A stretch of DNA of 64,000 nucleotides from Leptidea sinapis (Eukaryota > Arthropoda > Insecta > Lepidoptera > Pieridae). Shown here piece by piece: positions 54,401 to 63,439 of this stretch (position 1 is its first letter; each line of letters opens with the position of its first letter). Where the stretch lies: the NCBI RefSeq assembly GCF_905404315.1, contig NC_066301.1:3968001-4032000 (forward strand), in the 5' to 3' direction. The notes beneath the pieces are model-generated. The model was not told where the DNA came from and ran no database searches. It worked only from the letters and a program-made list of their open reading frames with translations. Position numbers and translations under genes: made by a program.

Positions 54401-57400
54401 TTTGAACGTGCCCATGAGGTATCGTCCTGGGAACACCGCACAAAGAAGCTCATTCCGCAGCATCGCTGGATAATGGTTAATGAGATTTATCTAGCAAAGA
54501 AGCCTTCCACTGTTTATGAATGTTATTTACAACAAAATGGAAGCCAATGAAATGTCTTAAATGACAGAAATAGAGAAGTTTCTTGTAACCGACAGTGACT
54601 TACGAAGGAAACAAAAATCTTTTGCCACTTGCAAAAATATTCGAGCACTCAAAAAATTTCTGTACAACCAACTAGGTCCTAAATCACTCCATTAGCACCA
54701 TATTGCAAGGTGATTTTCCTAAAATTGTGCAACATCGACAGATGTAGACATATAGAGCAAGACTTTATTTCCTGATCAGGACAGAATCTCTTTATTTGGT
54801 CGGGACCGACGTCGTAAGATGACCAGGAGTGTTATGCAGAGGTAAGGTTGAGAGTTAGTTTTCGTATAAAATAGCTCTATAAATGAACAATCCTACACCA
54901 CAAAACTCCTAATTCGTCATGTACAGCCCGTGTTATTTGTTACAGGAAATGCTTCTGTTTATGGAAGTCACTGTTGCACACCGAGCGGACGAAGTAGATG
55001 CTTATTAAAGTAAAAGTCGGGATCCACCGTTTAGATTAGCCAGCACGTAGTCCCGATCTCAATCCCATTGAGCATCAATGGATCTTTCTCAAACGACGTG
55101 TTAGAGCAACATAGCTTCATATATACAACTTACATAGAAGCACTTCTGTCTGATGCAGCTTTAGCCTGTGCCTCAATATTCCGCTCCTCGATCACTAACA
55201 TGGCCCTCTGTTTTTGTCTCCATGCCTCCTTGGTGCTCTTAGATATTTCCATTTCCTTTCGCAATTTCTCTTTCTGAATCCTTTTTTGTTCTAGCTCCCT
55301 GCAAGCAAAAAAAAGAGAATATTATTGCTGATAAACAAAACCTTTTTTTAAAGGCCCTCTTGGGCAAGGGGCAAATGGGTGTTCGGCTCACATAATAGCT
55401 TGAGAATACATCAGCCAGTGGAAATCTGCTTTACCAGAGGTCTTGGAAATGGGTTGTCGGCTTTAAATATGATATTATGGTATGAGCTAGAAGGTCCCCA
55501 AGTCGTGTGGGTTTGTTTATACTGCAGGCGGCAAGTGATCTTCCCCTAGATTCTAGAATACGGTTTTCGAGGAACTTTCTTCCACATACAATCAAAGTAT
55601 GGAATAAACTTCCTTCTGCTGTATTTCCAGATCTCCTGGGCTCCTCTCGGTATGCGGGTACCACAAGGGTCTATTCTTGGACCCTTCCTCTTCCTAATTT
55701 ATATAAATGATCTACCTAACCTTGTAGAAAAAAAACACAAGGTGGTATTATTTGCGGATGACACATCACTTATATTCAAAGTGAAACGAAGCCAAGTTTT
55801 ATATGACGAAGTAAACAATGCTCTATCTGACATCGTGTACTGGTTTAGCGCCAATAACTTATTGTTAAATAGTCATAAAACCAAATATATTAAATTCACC
55901 GCGCCAAATGTCAAAAATGTAGATGCGAATATTTTATTAAATGGAGAGGTGGTAAAACCAGTGGAATCTGCTGTATTTCTTGGCATTACTCTTGATTCCA
56001 AATTGCAGTGGGGCCCCCATATTGAAGGATTGGCGAATAGGATTAGTTCTGCAGCATATGCGGTTTAGAAAATTAGACGGTAAACTGACATAGATACGAC
56101 GAGATTAGTATACTTTAGTTATTTTCATAATATTATGTCCTATGGTATATTGTTATGGGGCAGTGCGGCCGATATTAACACCATCTTTGTGCTTTATTCG
56201 CGCGATTTATAACCTAGGTCCTAAAAAATAATTAAGAGAAAAATTTAAAGAAATAAACATTTTGATTGTTGCTTCTCAATACATTTTTGATAATGTTCTG
56301 TATGTTCATAAGCACATTGAGGAATTTTCTAGAAACTGTGACATTCATAATGTTAACATGAGGAACAAACATAAACTTGTTATGCCTAATACTCGGTTGG
56401 GTCGAGTTAGTAAGTCTGTTGTTGGGCCATGTATATGCTATACAATATGATCCATGAAAATGTACAAAACAAATGTGTTACGAAATTTAAAACAATTGTT
56501 AAAAAACGTTTTTTGTAGGAAAGATTATTATAGCATAAACGATTTTCTTAATGACACAACGGACTGGGAATAAAGTGAACACCCTCAGGCTCTTTAATTA
56601 TGAATGTTTATTGTACGACAACACATTGTAATCCATATTTTATATTTAAAAAAAAGCCCGCTGAGTTTCTTGCGCCCATTCTTCTCAGGTCTGAGGCAGT
56701 CTCTTTTGAATGGGTGGTATTTTTTGACGTTCAATAAGTGATTTTAAATCCTATTTTGAATAAAAATATTAGAATTTGAATTTGAATAAGACACGGGCCA
56801 AGTATAGGCGACTCTGATTTTATAATATTGCGTAGAGATGTCGCTTCATTGTCTGTCTTCTACCACATTTATCACGGGGAGTGTTCCGAAGAGCTGTTTA
56901 ATCTGATTCCTGCCGCCGAAATTCACCTTCGCACGACACGACACAAGTTAGGATATCATCCCCACCATCTGGATGTGTGGCGGTCCTCCACAGTACGGCT
57001 TTCAAGGAGCTTTTTTCCACATTACTACAAAGCTGTTGAGTGAGCTTCGTTGTGCGGTGTTTCCGGGACGATAAACATTGGTACCTTCAAAATAAGCGCG
57101 TACACCTTCCTTAAAGGCCGGCAACGCTCCTTTTATTCCTCTGGTTTTGCAAGAAATTGTGGGCGGCGGTGATCACTTAACACTAGGTGACCCGTACGCT
57201 CGTTTGTCCTCCTATTCCATTAAAAAAAATGTGACCATATATATATATATTACTTTGTCTTCTTAAAACTTAAAATAAAATGCCTGTGAGCCGCGCAAGT
57301 AACTTGCAAAACGCACTGATATTTAATGCCATACAAGTCAATGCTAGTGAAATTTCGCTCCCAAGATATGTTTGATGGATAAACTCGACTGTAGAATTAG

Positions 57401-60306
57401 CTCAAAAATTTGTCCTTCCAAAAGTTAATTTTCTTTTTATTGTCAAGTTCTGTTAACACTAAGAGTGTTATCTATATAATATAATTTTCTATGTTAATAT
57501 TAGGCGACTATGACTAAGGGGAGGACTTTTGCGAGACACAAACTGCATGACTCTTCACTATCATCTGATGATGAGTGAGGTTTGTCACAAAAGAGGAATC
57601 TCATCACTGGCAAGTACATTGTATTAGTGTCAGGTTTTTGTGATATCAGGATGCATCTTAGCAATGGTGATGGGATCGCTTGAACTATAATATTGTTCCA
57701 AAAGAACTCCCTGATACATGCAATCGTGATTGCATAGAAATCCCAGATCTCATATTATAATTGAATTTAAAAAAAAATACCGATGATCCTCATCTGCTAG
57801 TGTTCTCTCTATTTCTTCCAGCATCTTTTTCTCGATAAGTGTTTCCTCATACTGGCATTGTTTCTGTTTTTCTCTATTGACCAATTGTTGTTGGAGTTCC
57901 AGCCGATACTTTCTGTCTTTTTCTATCTTCTCTGCTTCCTCCTTCTCTCTTGCTTCTTCATTATTACAAATAGAACTCAAAATAACTCTATTAGCTGATA
58001 ACTCTTGGGTCTGGAAATTATGAAATAAAAAAAATGGATCAGTCTTATATACCAAATATTGTTATAAGGAAAGAAAATGTGCAATTTTTAAGATGTTTAT
58101 TACTCATTGTCACAGTTATGAATATGGCCTTAAATTTTTGTTGACAATGACAGAATCATTCAGCAAAACAAGTAGTGCCTGATTTACAAGCATAAGACTT
58201 CAACCAGACATCACTTCCCCTGAACATATTTCAGGGCAGGGCAGGACCTTCATCATATCATCCTGCATCGCCCACTGGTGGACAAAGGCCTCCCCTAAAG
58301 AACTCCACGACAATCGGTTCTGAGAAGCGATCATCCGATGTATTCCGTTGATATTGACCAGAGCACAACCTCAGATATTCATGTAATTTGACCCACCTTT
58401 TATGTAATTATAATAGAATAGTTATAATTGAGTATTAATAAACATATCCTATTGACATGAAAACACTGATAAAACAAGTGACTTCAATAGCAGAAGAAAG
58501 TTACATGATTCATATGCATCTTCCAGAACAATTTGAATGAACACACTTCAAACTCAGTAGGGGTGTTCAAACAGTTTTTTAAGAAAAACCTGCCATATCA
58601 CATACAATGCCACACATATTTATCTAGCAAACAGTAAGCCATTTACCAGATAACTAAATCCAGGACTATGCAAGAACTTAATATTGTATATTTATCCTAA
58701 TTGATGATAGATTCATAAAATTGACATCAAGGACAACTTTTTACTTAAAAGATGAAGATGCAGTGTATATTTTTCAGGCAATAGATTATAAAAGAAACTT
58801 GTAGTAATAATGATGATTATTTTCTTTTCTATTAAGTTGTTAACAAAACAACACAGAGAAAAGTTTGTGAACTGAGGAGGTAGGTAGGCAGGAGTATATT
58901 ATATTACTAATAAAGATAGATGGAATTTTTTATTTATCATATTGGATTGCCATCCATCTGGACGGCAATAAATGACGCCACAGTTAACTGATAATTATTA
59001 TTTTAGTAATTTAATGTATTTTAGCTTCCCAAGTACTTAACAAAATTCATTCTTATTTTTATAGACAAATTGTCATACATTTTACCTTATCCTGTAGCCT
59101 TTTATATTCATTATGAAGAATCTGTTGCTTAAGATCTCGACAGACATATCCAGCCTGTAATTTCTTGCACAACTGCCTCAAGCTGGGATCACGCTCTCTG
59201 AGGTAATGTCTCCGCAACAATTCACAGTCTGCCTCTCTACGGACTTTGGCTACTTCAAGGGCAAGTTTTGTCTCTTTCTCAGCTCTTGCATTCACAATGG
59301 CTGCATGATCCGTTCTCTGTAATAAATCAAAAAGACTAACTAGTTCTGCCTTAAACTAGATGTCTTATTGTTAATACTCATATAATCTTAGAGAAAATTT
59401 CTCAACATCTACTAATCTCCCAACTCAATAAATATGACGATTGCTAAATCAAACCTGTTTTTGTTATATTGAGTATGTAAGTGTGTAAACCGTTCTGTAA
59501 TTTCATGAGGATGAAGTCTAGAGATTGGCACATCCAAACATTTCATCCCCACTATCTGGATGTGTGGCGGTCCTCCACAGTGCGGTTTTCAAGGAGCTTT
59601 CTCCCTCGTACTACAAAGCTGGGATGAGCTTCCTTGTGTGGTGTTTCCGGGACAATATGACATGGGTACCTTCAAAAAAAGCACGTACACCTTCCTTAAA
59701 GGCCATATTCCATAAAAAAAAACTCATCAGCTTTAAAATTATAGCATATGCAATAGCTATGGATTTAATATTTTTAAGTTAAAGATAATAATATTTAATA
59801 TTATGAAAGTTTATAAAGTAGTTTTATGGCTGTTAAAATTGATGTTGTTTTGCACTCTAAAACTAACAACCAAACATAATATCATATTACCCTCTATGGA
59901 CATTAATAATTAACAAGCCCGGTATTACAGCAAAATTGGTACTTACTACATAGTAAACATTATGAGTTCCTGTGGTGTTGCAAGAAAGTATAAATTAATA
60001 TTGTTTAATTAATACACAAATGTGATATTCAAAGCCAATATGATAAAGCATTTATAAGTACAATAGAGAGAATGTTGATTCTAATTTCTTAGAAACCATA
60101 CCAAACTATTGATTTAAAAAATACCATACCTCTTGAAAATCTTTTTCCATTTCAGCCTCTTTTTTGATTAGGGCTAGGCAACGACCCATTCTCCCGTCTT
60201 CCATGCGGCTGTTCAACCATTGTATATCAAGAGCTCTCTGATATGTCTCCAATTCCTTTTTACGAGCTTCCACAATTGCATTTTTTTGCAGTTCTGTTTT
60301 CGGCTC
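45287..60306 (-). CDS. MNS1: Meiosis-specific nuclear structural protein 1 (MNS1)-like, whole gene (8 coding exons)
   Basis: MNS1 is a long coiled-coil (trichohyalin/plectin-homology type) protein inside ciliary doublet microtubules, needed for motile cilia and sperm flagella. Eight minus-strand exons join in phase into 1464 nt: 487 residues from the first visible codon plus stop, against about 495 in vertebrate MNS1. Nearly all of it is charged heptad-like helix. Recognisable family blocks are SLRQLCKKLQAGYVCRDLKQ, YRLELQQQLVNREKQKQ, EAWRQKQRAMLVIEER, and near the C-terminus EERKKIVEEHVPRVIGYLQP, followed by a divergent tail rich in Ala and His. The initiator codon is not settled (see 60388-60390). 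A complete Harbinger element and a Tc1 remnant sit in the intron between the exons at 49303 and 55134. It faces DRC11 tail-to-tail and Amphiphysin head-to-head. Confidence 0.86.
45641..45950 (+). repeat. Family A repeat
   Basis: Full length: ACCAGTGGGAGATTCCTTTG through CCCTTATTTTCATTTG. In the last MNS1 intron. Confidence 0.87.
46122..46306 (-). CDS. MNS1: MNS1 exon
   Basis: 185 nt. Acceptor CCTTTTTCAG, donor AAATG|GTACAT (phase 2). Starts TEAKMAIEDEKEREKERKKK, ends NLQNTYAKW. Confidence 0.87.
46559..46823 (+). repeat. Family A repeat
   Basis: GGGGGACTCCTTTGCACCGG through TTACCATCAGGTGAACTTC. In a MNS1 intron. Confidence 0.8.
46928..47131 (-). CDS. MNS1: MNS1 exon
   Basis: 68 codons, phase 0 at both ends. 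Acceptor CCGTTTTAG, donor AAAGAT|GTGAGT. Coiled coil AERQKRENIIKLLQEQEYLE ... RLAAEQRIRDEQFRKD. Confidence 0.87.
47872..48052 (+). repeat. Direct repeat pair of about 40 bp, 130-bp spacing
   Basis: TTGAAGTGAAACTTCTTTAG (47874) and TTGAAGTGAAAACTTCTTTA (48004), each followed by a matching ATCGTTGTGATTT. In a MNS1 intron. Confidence 0.7.
48355..48675 (+). repeat. Helitron-like interspersed repeat
   Basis: ATACTAATATTATAAGGAGG start, CTCCGAAACTACTGAACCGA inside; a very common lepidopteran repeat. An end of the same kind is at 14285-14370 (ATTTATAATATTAGAAGGG). In a MNS1 intron. Confidence 0.5.
48860..48945 (-). repeat. tRNA-derived SINE, copy 3 (partial)
   Basis: The minus strand reads GGGTTCGAGTCCCGCATGTT, then TCATAAAATTTTG and CAAATTTTATTT, i.e. 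the B box and tail of the SINE at 5395 and 25136; the 5' half of the head is missing. In a MNS1 intron. Confidence 0.62.
48952..49090 (-). repeat. Helitron-like repeat family D
   Basis: CTAGCTGACCCAGCAAACGT through GACTCACAATTAATC, minus orientation. In a MNS1 intron, next to SINE copy 3. Confidence 0.6.
49303..49381 (-). CDS. MNS1: MNS1 exon (short)
   Basis: 79 nt. Acceptor AATTTTACAG, donor GATGAG|GTACTC. Reads IAERERKLKLKEELNQKVSE, in phase on both sides. Confidence 0.83.
49411..49815 (+). repeat. Interspersed repeat with TAGATGACCCGACAGAC start
   Basis: ACTAGATGACCCGACAGACG through CTAACGAACAGCAATTCATT. A relative starts at 47505 (GACCCGACAGACGTGGCTCT) and ends near 47695. The open frames inside are not genes. 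Begins 30 bp from a MNS1 exon. Confidence 0.5.
49838..50000 (-). mobile_element. RTE LINE 3' end
   Basis: CAGCCGGAAGACGTCCACTG, CTGGACAAAGGCC and CAATCTTGACCAGATCGTCC, minus orientation. Between MNS1 exons. Confidence 0.72.
50101..50391 (+). repeat. Family A repeat
   Basis: ACCAGTGGAAGCCTCCTTTG through CCTTATTTTCATAAAAAAAA, with an internal deletion near 50128. In a MNS1 intron. Confidence 0.85.
50455..50560 (+). mobile_element. LINE C-terminal end fragment
   Basis: Frame KDYKALNDIVNNTTAWE plus stop, like the YYSINDFLNDTTDWE end at 56525-56572. In a MNS1 intron. Confidence 0.55.
50979..51286 (-). repeat. Family A repeat
   Basis: Full length: TTTTCATGAGAATAAGGGAC through GAACCTCCCACTGGT. 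In a MNS1 intron, 220 bp left of the Harbinger element. Confidence 0.88.
51396..51502 (-). repeat. Family A repeat fragment at the Harbinger left end
   Basis: GAAGTTACGAGGTGAGCAAG through AGCACTCGTCACTT, then the transposon's TTAA. The sequence right of the transposon (54275-54320, GTGTTCCGGTTTGAAAGGCG) resembles the opposite strand of family A. Confidence 0.6.
51507..51537 (+). repeat. Harbinger left terminal inverted repeat
   Basis: Begins GTGCCCCCGCGCATTAGG and pairs with 54217-54247 with one mismatch (C or T at base 6). Followed by several GCGACCA subterminal words, likely transposase or MADF binding sites by analogy with other Harbinger elements. Confidence 0.9.
51633..51928 (+). CDS. 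Harbinger transposase exon 1
   Basis: 98 codons plus 2 nt. Starts MDVEEGIIVALILLLQKRKK; ends at TTTGAG|GTAAGA. The following intron (51929-52910) contains the whole second exon of the antisense MADF-BESS gene. Confidence 0.87.
51633..53703 (+). CDS. PIF/Harbinger DDE transposase (2 exons)
   Basis: Cuts and reinserts the element. Exon 1 is 51633-51928 (TTTGAG|GTAAGA), exon 2 is 52911-53703 (TTTGTTTCAG acceptor); phases agree and give 362 residues, the usual length. Signature blocks: FYEILNVLKPHI, LASGCSFAEISHNFRIG (helix-turn-helix-like), GAIDGKHIEL (D170), DVGAYGKCSDSNIF (D211, D220), LVGDEAFPL (D260) and ARRYIECTFGILSNKWRIF (E297). I infer D170, D260 and E297 as the catalytic triad. After IIVQA327 the chain goes straight to RSNDG; most relatives have a short Cys-x-Leu-His-Asn block there, so a small in-frame loss is likely. 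ATG 51633 was chosen because the longer frame upstream runs into the inverted repeat. Confidence 0.9.
52885..52910. other. Shared 26-bp double 3' splice acceptor
   Basis: The segment runs from CTGC to TTTCAG and is made of an A-run then a T-run. Read on + it ends TTTTGTTTCAG and serves transposase exon 2. Read on - it ends TTTTTGCAG and serves MADF-BESS exon 2. The two exons start at its opposite edges. Confidence 0.75.
52911..53703 (+). CDS. Harbinger transposase exon 2
   Basis: 264 codons after the split Arg, including the stop; carries the whole DDE domain. It lies entirely within the intron of the antisense MADF-BESS gene. AATAAA lies about 100 nt after the stop. Confidence 0.9.
54217..54247 (-). 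repeat. Harbinger right terminal inverted repeat
   Basis: Reverse complement begins GTGCCTCCGCGCATTAGG. The 54060-54216 flank is dense in GGTCGC, GGCCGC and GTGCGCGCAC words, a likely protein-binding subterminal region. Confidence 0.9.
54335..54470 (-). mobile_element. Jockey-like LINE 3' fragment
   Basis: CTCTTGCAACACCACAGAAG through GCTCATTCCGCAGC. Just outside the Harbinger element, in the MNS1 intron. Confidence 0.72.
54540..55122 (+). mobile_element. Tc1/mariner transposase remnant
   Basis: Broken plus frames read LFPDQDRISLFGRDRRRK, like the FSDESRFSLFG block, and further on PDLNPIEH followed by WIFLKRRVRA, the Tc1 C-terminal block. Ends about 12-30 bases from the MNS1 exon donor at 55133. 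No intact frame. Confidence 0.7.
55134..55298 (-). CDS. MNS1: MNS1 exon
   Basis: 165 nt. Acceptor TTTGCTTGCAG, donor TTCTAT|GTAAGT. Reads ELEQKRIQKEKLRKEMEISK, then EAWRQKQRAMLVIEER. Its donor lies only 15-30 bases from a Tc1-like transposase remnant. Confidence 0.87.
55430..55640 (+). mobile_element. Jockey-like LINE C-terminal fragment
   Basis: The plus frame reads SRIRFSRNFLPHTIKVWNKL PSAVFP (split here), like the C-terminus of the family. Joined to the RT fragment that follows. Confidence 0.62.
55645..56780 (+). mobile_element. Jockey-superfamily LINE with RT catalytic block
   Basis: The plus frame 55652-56068 reads VPQGSILGPFLFLIYINDLP and VVLFADDTSLIF (catalytic ADD), then FLGITLDSKLQWGPHIEGLA. 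Continues, frame-broken, as ASQYIFDNVLYVHKHIEEFS and RNKHKLVMPNTRLGR to about 56570, then a 3' UTR that ends GAATTTGAATTTGAA. The 3' UTR is also found at 23365-23425. In a MNS1 intron. Confidence 0.85.
56785..57235 (+). mobile_element. Jockey-like LINE 3' part
   Basis: The plus frame reads LRRDVASLSVFYHIYHGECS and EELFNLIPAAEIHLRTTRHK; ends CCTCCTATTCCATTAAAAAA. In a MNS1 intron. Confidence 0.82.
57781..58010 (-). CDS. MNS1: MNS1 exon
   Basis: 230 nt, starting in phase 0 and ending CATCG|GTATTT (phase 2). Charged coiled coil with KYRLELQQQLVNREKQKQ and MLEEIERTLADED. Confidence 0.88.
58245..58375 (-). mobile_element. RTE LINE 3' end, degenerate
   Basis: CATCATATCATCCTGCATCG, CTGGTGGACAAAGGCCTCCC and TTGATATTGACCAGAGC, minus orientation. 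In a MNS1 intron. Confidence 0.6.
59086..59316 (-). CDS. MNS1: MNS1 exon
   Basis: 77 codons, phase 0 at both ends. Contains SLRQLCKKLQAGYVCRDLKQ, the most diagnostic MNS1 block (vertebrate form LRELEKKLKAAYMNKE). Acceptor GATTTATTACAG, donor GATAAG|GTAAAA. Confidence 0.9.
59535..59722 (+). mobile_element. Jockey-like LINE 3' fragment with deletion
   Basis: TTTCATCCCCACTATCTGGA through CCTTAAAGGCCATATTCCAT; the last 100 bases of the usual end are deleted. In a MNS1 intron. Confidence 0.75.
60130..60306 (-). CDS. MNS1: MNS1 first visible coding exon
   Basis: 59 codons, phase 0 at both ends. Reads EPKTELQKNAIVEARKKELE ... IKKEAEMEKDFQE. Acceptor TTTTAATTAG, donor CAAGAG|GTATGG. There is no in-frame ATG at its start, so the Met must come from an upstream exon or from an internal Met. 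Confidence 0.83.
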
Positions 60307-60387
60307 CTAATTAAAATATTATGAAAGATAGTAGAATATTATGTTAGTAGTAATTTACCATCACATTTCATTGAAAAAAAATATTAC

Positions 60388-60390
60388 CAT
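60388..60390 (-). other. MNS1: Candidate MNS1 start codon at an exon edge
   Basis: On the minus strand AAATG|GTAATATT puts an ATG directly before a donor. Spliced to 60306 it gives Met-Glu-Pro-Lys in the MNS1 frame. In-frame stop TAG lies just upstream, so the protein would start here. No transcript support; an alternative 5' exon is marked at 60881. Confidence 0.3.
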
Positions 60391-60880
60391 TTCTGTAACT
60401 ATTTTTTGTTTCAATTTCTTGATTTATGAGATATGAAATAATAAATACGTACAACCACAAAAAATACAAATAAGTTACAGTAAAAGGTAAATATAATAAT
60501 ATTCAACCGTCTCTTCGTCCACTTTTATTATACCTAATAATTGTATATATTGTTTATTTGAATCTAATTAAACAATAACTTTAAAAAAAAGGGTAAGAAG
60601 TAAGAGCTAAGATTTGAATTTTAAAATTTGAATTATTCTAATCTCCAAAGGGTTGACGGATAACAGCCAAAGATTATATTAACTCCAGTCTCCAATATGA
60701 TTAGTTCATTGTCAGCTGTTCCTACTTCCAACAAAAAAAATGTACTAGTATATTTGTAACACGACCAGCATTTTTTGGGATCTTTTCATTAATCATTAAC
60801 ATTAATGCAATGATAATTATATCATTTAATTTATTATAATTATAATAATTATCGATATCTAACATGAACACATGACTTAC

Positions 60881-60960
60881 CAGAGACAACTTTTTGAAAA
60901 GCTAAATGCAATTCTTTATCTGTATAACATCAACTGTCAAATGTGGTCGAGACTGTCATC
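60881..60960 (-). other. MNS1: Candidate MNS1 5' untranslated exon
   Basis: A strong donor on the minus strand (CTCTG|GTAAGTC at 60881/60880) lies about 240 bases from the Amphiphysin ATG, in the opposite direction. The sequence upstream has only short uORFs, so it would be noncoding. The upstream edge is a guess. Confidence 0.3.
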
Positions 60961-61121
60961 GGCCAGCTGTAGTGGGAGGTTTTGTCATGTCAGTTTAATT
61001 TCATTGCTCTGGGATTTTGACGTGTGACGGATAATTGCAATCGATTCAAAAGATCAGGTGCAGACTGCAGTCTGATAGTGCATTATAAATAAAGACAATT
61101 GGTAATGAAATAGTGTAAACA
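60961..61121. promoter_or_regulatory. Candidate bidirectional promoter, MNS1 / Amphiphysin
   Basis: Only about 160 bases separate the putative MNS1 5' exon from the Amphiphysin start codon, and they carry no recognisable repeat, unlike most of the window. Both start sites must lie near here if the models are right. No core motif is certain. Confidence 0.35.
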
Positions 61122-61190
61122 ATGGCAGAAAGTAAAGGTGCGTTAATCGCGAAATCAGTGCAAAAACATGCTGGCCGTGCAAAAGAAAAG
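61122..61190 (+). CDS. Amph: Amphiphysin, first coding exon (partial gene)
   Basis: Amphiphysin is a BAR-domain protein that binds and bends membranes; in insects it acts in muscle T-tubules and at cell cortices. This 23-codon exon reads MAESKGALIAKSVQKHAGRA KEK (split here), the amphipathic helix 0 of the N-BAR domain, close to the known insect N-terminus. Donor GAAAAG|GTATTT, phase 0. The next exon (expected to start near VLQNLGKVDRT) was not found before 64000, so intron 1 exceeds 2.8 kb. The short exon limits certainty, but the motif is distinctive. Confidence 0.82.
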
Positions 61191-62997
61191 GTATTTATAG
61201 TTTCAAGTTATATACGATTTGGATACCGCTTCGGGTTATCGTTATTACAAGTTGTGTGAAAGTCTCTGAGATTTGCATTTCATCGCTCTGGAGACTGAAT
61301 GATAAGATCACATTTGTACGTACAGGTTGCATGTGTCGGCAATCGTAGGTCAAATTTCAGCTGTTGACTTTACGTCAGTAAGGTACTTATTTACGCATTG
61401 CTATCTAAAAGTCTTGTTTATCCACTCAGCTGACTTGGTTTTCCCATGGGCTGAACGTATCATCTGTATAGGATATAGCTGGACCAGGGTTCGTAGAATG
61501 CTATTTATAGCACATCATTTATTCTCAAATGATGGCCTGATTACACAGTCCATTACACAGTATTTATAAATTTCTTTTGTATTTTTTCTATTATGTGTAA
61601 TGTTCCAAAATTTCTCCAAATAAAAAATTTACAAAAAAAAAATCCATGAAGGTTTATATTAACTTTGAAAATTTTTAGGTGAATGTTTTAAAATGTCTTT
61701 GCATACATATAAATTAGCTGAGGTTAAATTTAAAATTTCCTAGTAGTTATGCCATGTGTATTATTAGGATATTGACCCTACCTGGCAAGAAGCCCATTTG
61801 AACAGACTGACATCCAAATAGTCTTCATCTGAAACTTATTCATGTCAACTATCTAGGTATAGTGAGTAGGCACAATACTAAGTAAATATATACCTATTTA
61901 AATAAGTTAACACTATTGGTTATCATATTTAAAACTTCTATGTTATTACCAAAGTATGCTGCAAGTATAAAATATAATAAAATGAATTCTAAGAAATAAA
62001 ATATTTAAATTTATGGTTTAAAACTCCTATACATAATAAACTTACAATAATTGGCATAAATATTACATAATAATTGTCTTTAAATCACTTTATTGAATTA
62101 GGTGTTACTTTGTGGAAATCCATACTTTGTGGAAATCCATAATTATACAAATGATTTAAGTTTTCTTTAGTGTTAATTCCGCCAATATTTGTTTTTAAAA
62201 CAATTCGACATGTGTTTTGCCTCTACACGAGGCATCCACAGGATGTGTTGTCTCGCCAAAATCTGGCACGAGACTTAAAGAAAACTTAAATCACTTTACT
62301 CAATTTTAGGAAAATGGTGTGCATCCTCCGCTAATGAAATGAAATTAAATTGTAATAATGAAATTAATTGTGACACTCCTACATATATATGTAGACAGTA
62401 TATTGTTGCAATTATTACTTTATGTTAAATATTTAGTAATGTTTTTCTATAAAAACTGACTGAAGCTTAAGTTTTATCTCTTCACAATGATAGTAATTCA
62501 AATAATTTACATACTTAAATGATGAAGCTGTAATATTAATTTAAAAGAGGGGCAATGTGTTTCTTGCAACATCTTAATACAAATTCAACCTTTCTTGGTA
62601 ATGGTAAATAGTAAAATGTGTATTTTGACAATCATACTTAAGTGTATTTTTTACCTTTTTGAAGAAATCAGATATGATGATCGTTTTCTTGAGTAAATGA
62701 TGTTCTTATACTTGATATAAGACAGCTAATCCTAAGTATTACTAATAATGTTGCACATTTCTGTATTAGACCTGAAGATGCTGATATTGTGTAAGAAAAT
62801 ATAAGATGTGCAAAATAAATAATTTTATAATTTAACCTCAAGCTTTTTATAGCAAACTAAAGAATTCCCGGCCCTAGACAGTGACACAAATATAACCTTC
62901 CTTGTATCTTTCTATCTCAATAGGTTCTGCAAAACTAAACGAAATGCTAACTGTGGGTTGTTATCACTCACACTGTACTCTTTGTTATTATATAATA
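61191..62997 (+). other. Amphiphysin intron 1, no exon seen
   Basis: AT-rich intron with the inverted-repeat segment at 62140-62300. No second BAR exon was recognised through 64000. Confidence 0.55.
62140..62300. repeat. Inverted-repeat segment
   Basis: GATTTAAGTTTTCTTTAGTG at the left and TTAAAGAAAACTTAAATCAC at the right pair over about 18 bp. The inner GCCTCTACACGAGGCATCC is also a small hairpin. A short tandem duplication TACTTTGTGGAAATCCAT lies at 62106-62141. In Amphiphysin intron 1. Confidence 0.55.
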
Positions 62998-63315
62998 CTA
63001 GCTGACCCAGCAAACATTGTATTGCCGATATTAAAATCACTATACAAATGTAACTTGATCATAGATGGGTGAAAATTTGAAGTTGTATGTATTTTTAATG
63101 CTGACTCATAATCAAAAAAAAAATAAAAAAATTAGTCAAAAAAACTAAATAAAAATTTCGTGTGGACCACCCTTAACATTTAGGGGGATGAAAAATAGAT
63201 GTTGTCCTATTCTCAGACGTACCCAATGTGCACTCAAAATTTCCTGAGAATCGGTCAAGACGTTTCGGAGGAGTTCAAAGTTTAACACCATGACACGAGA
63301 GTTTTATATATTAGA
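62998..63315 (-). repeat. Helitron-like repeat family D
   Basis: CTAGCTGACCCAGCAAACAT through ACGAGAGTTTTATATATTAG, minus orientation, near full length. In Amphiphysin intron 1. Confidence 0.6.
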
Positions 63316-63439
63316 TTAGAGTGGCAATACTTATAATTTTCTAGAGCAAAATTTCCACCAGACTCACATTCAGTAGTGTTCTCATCGTTGATCTGTTGCA
63401 CCCCAGTATTGTTAGTTTGAATCATTTGACCACATGCAA

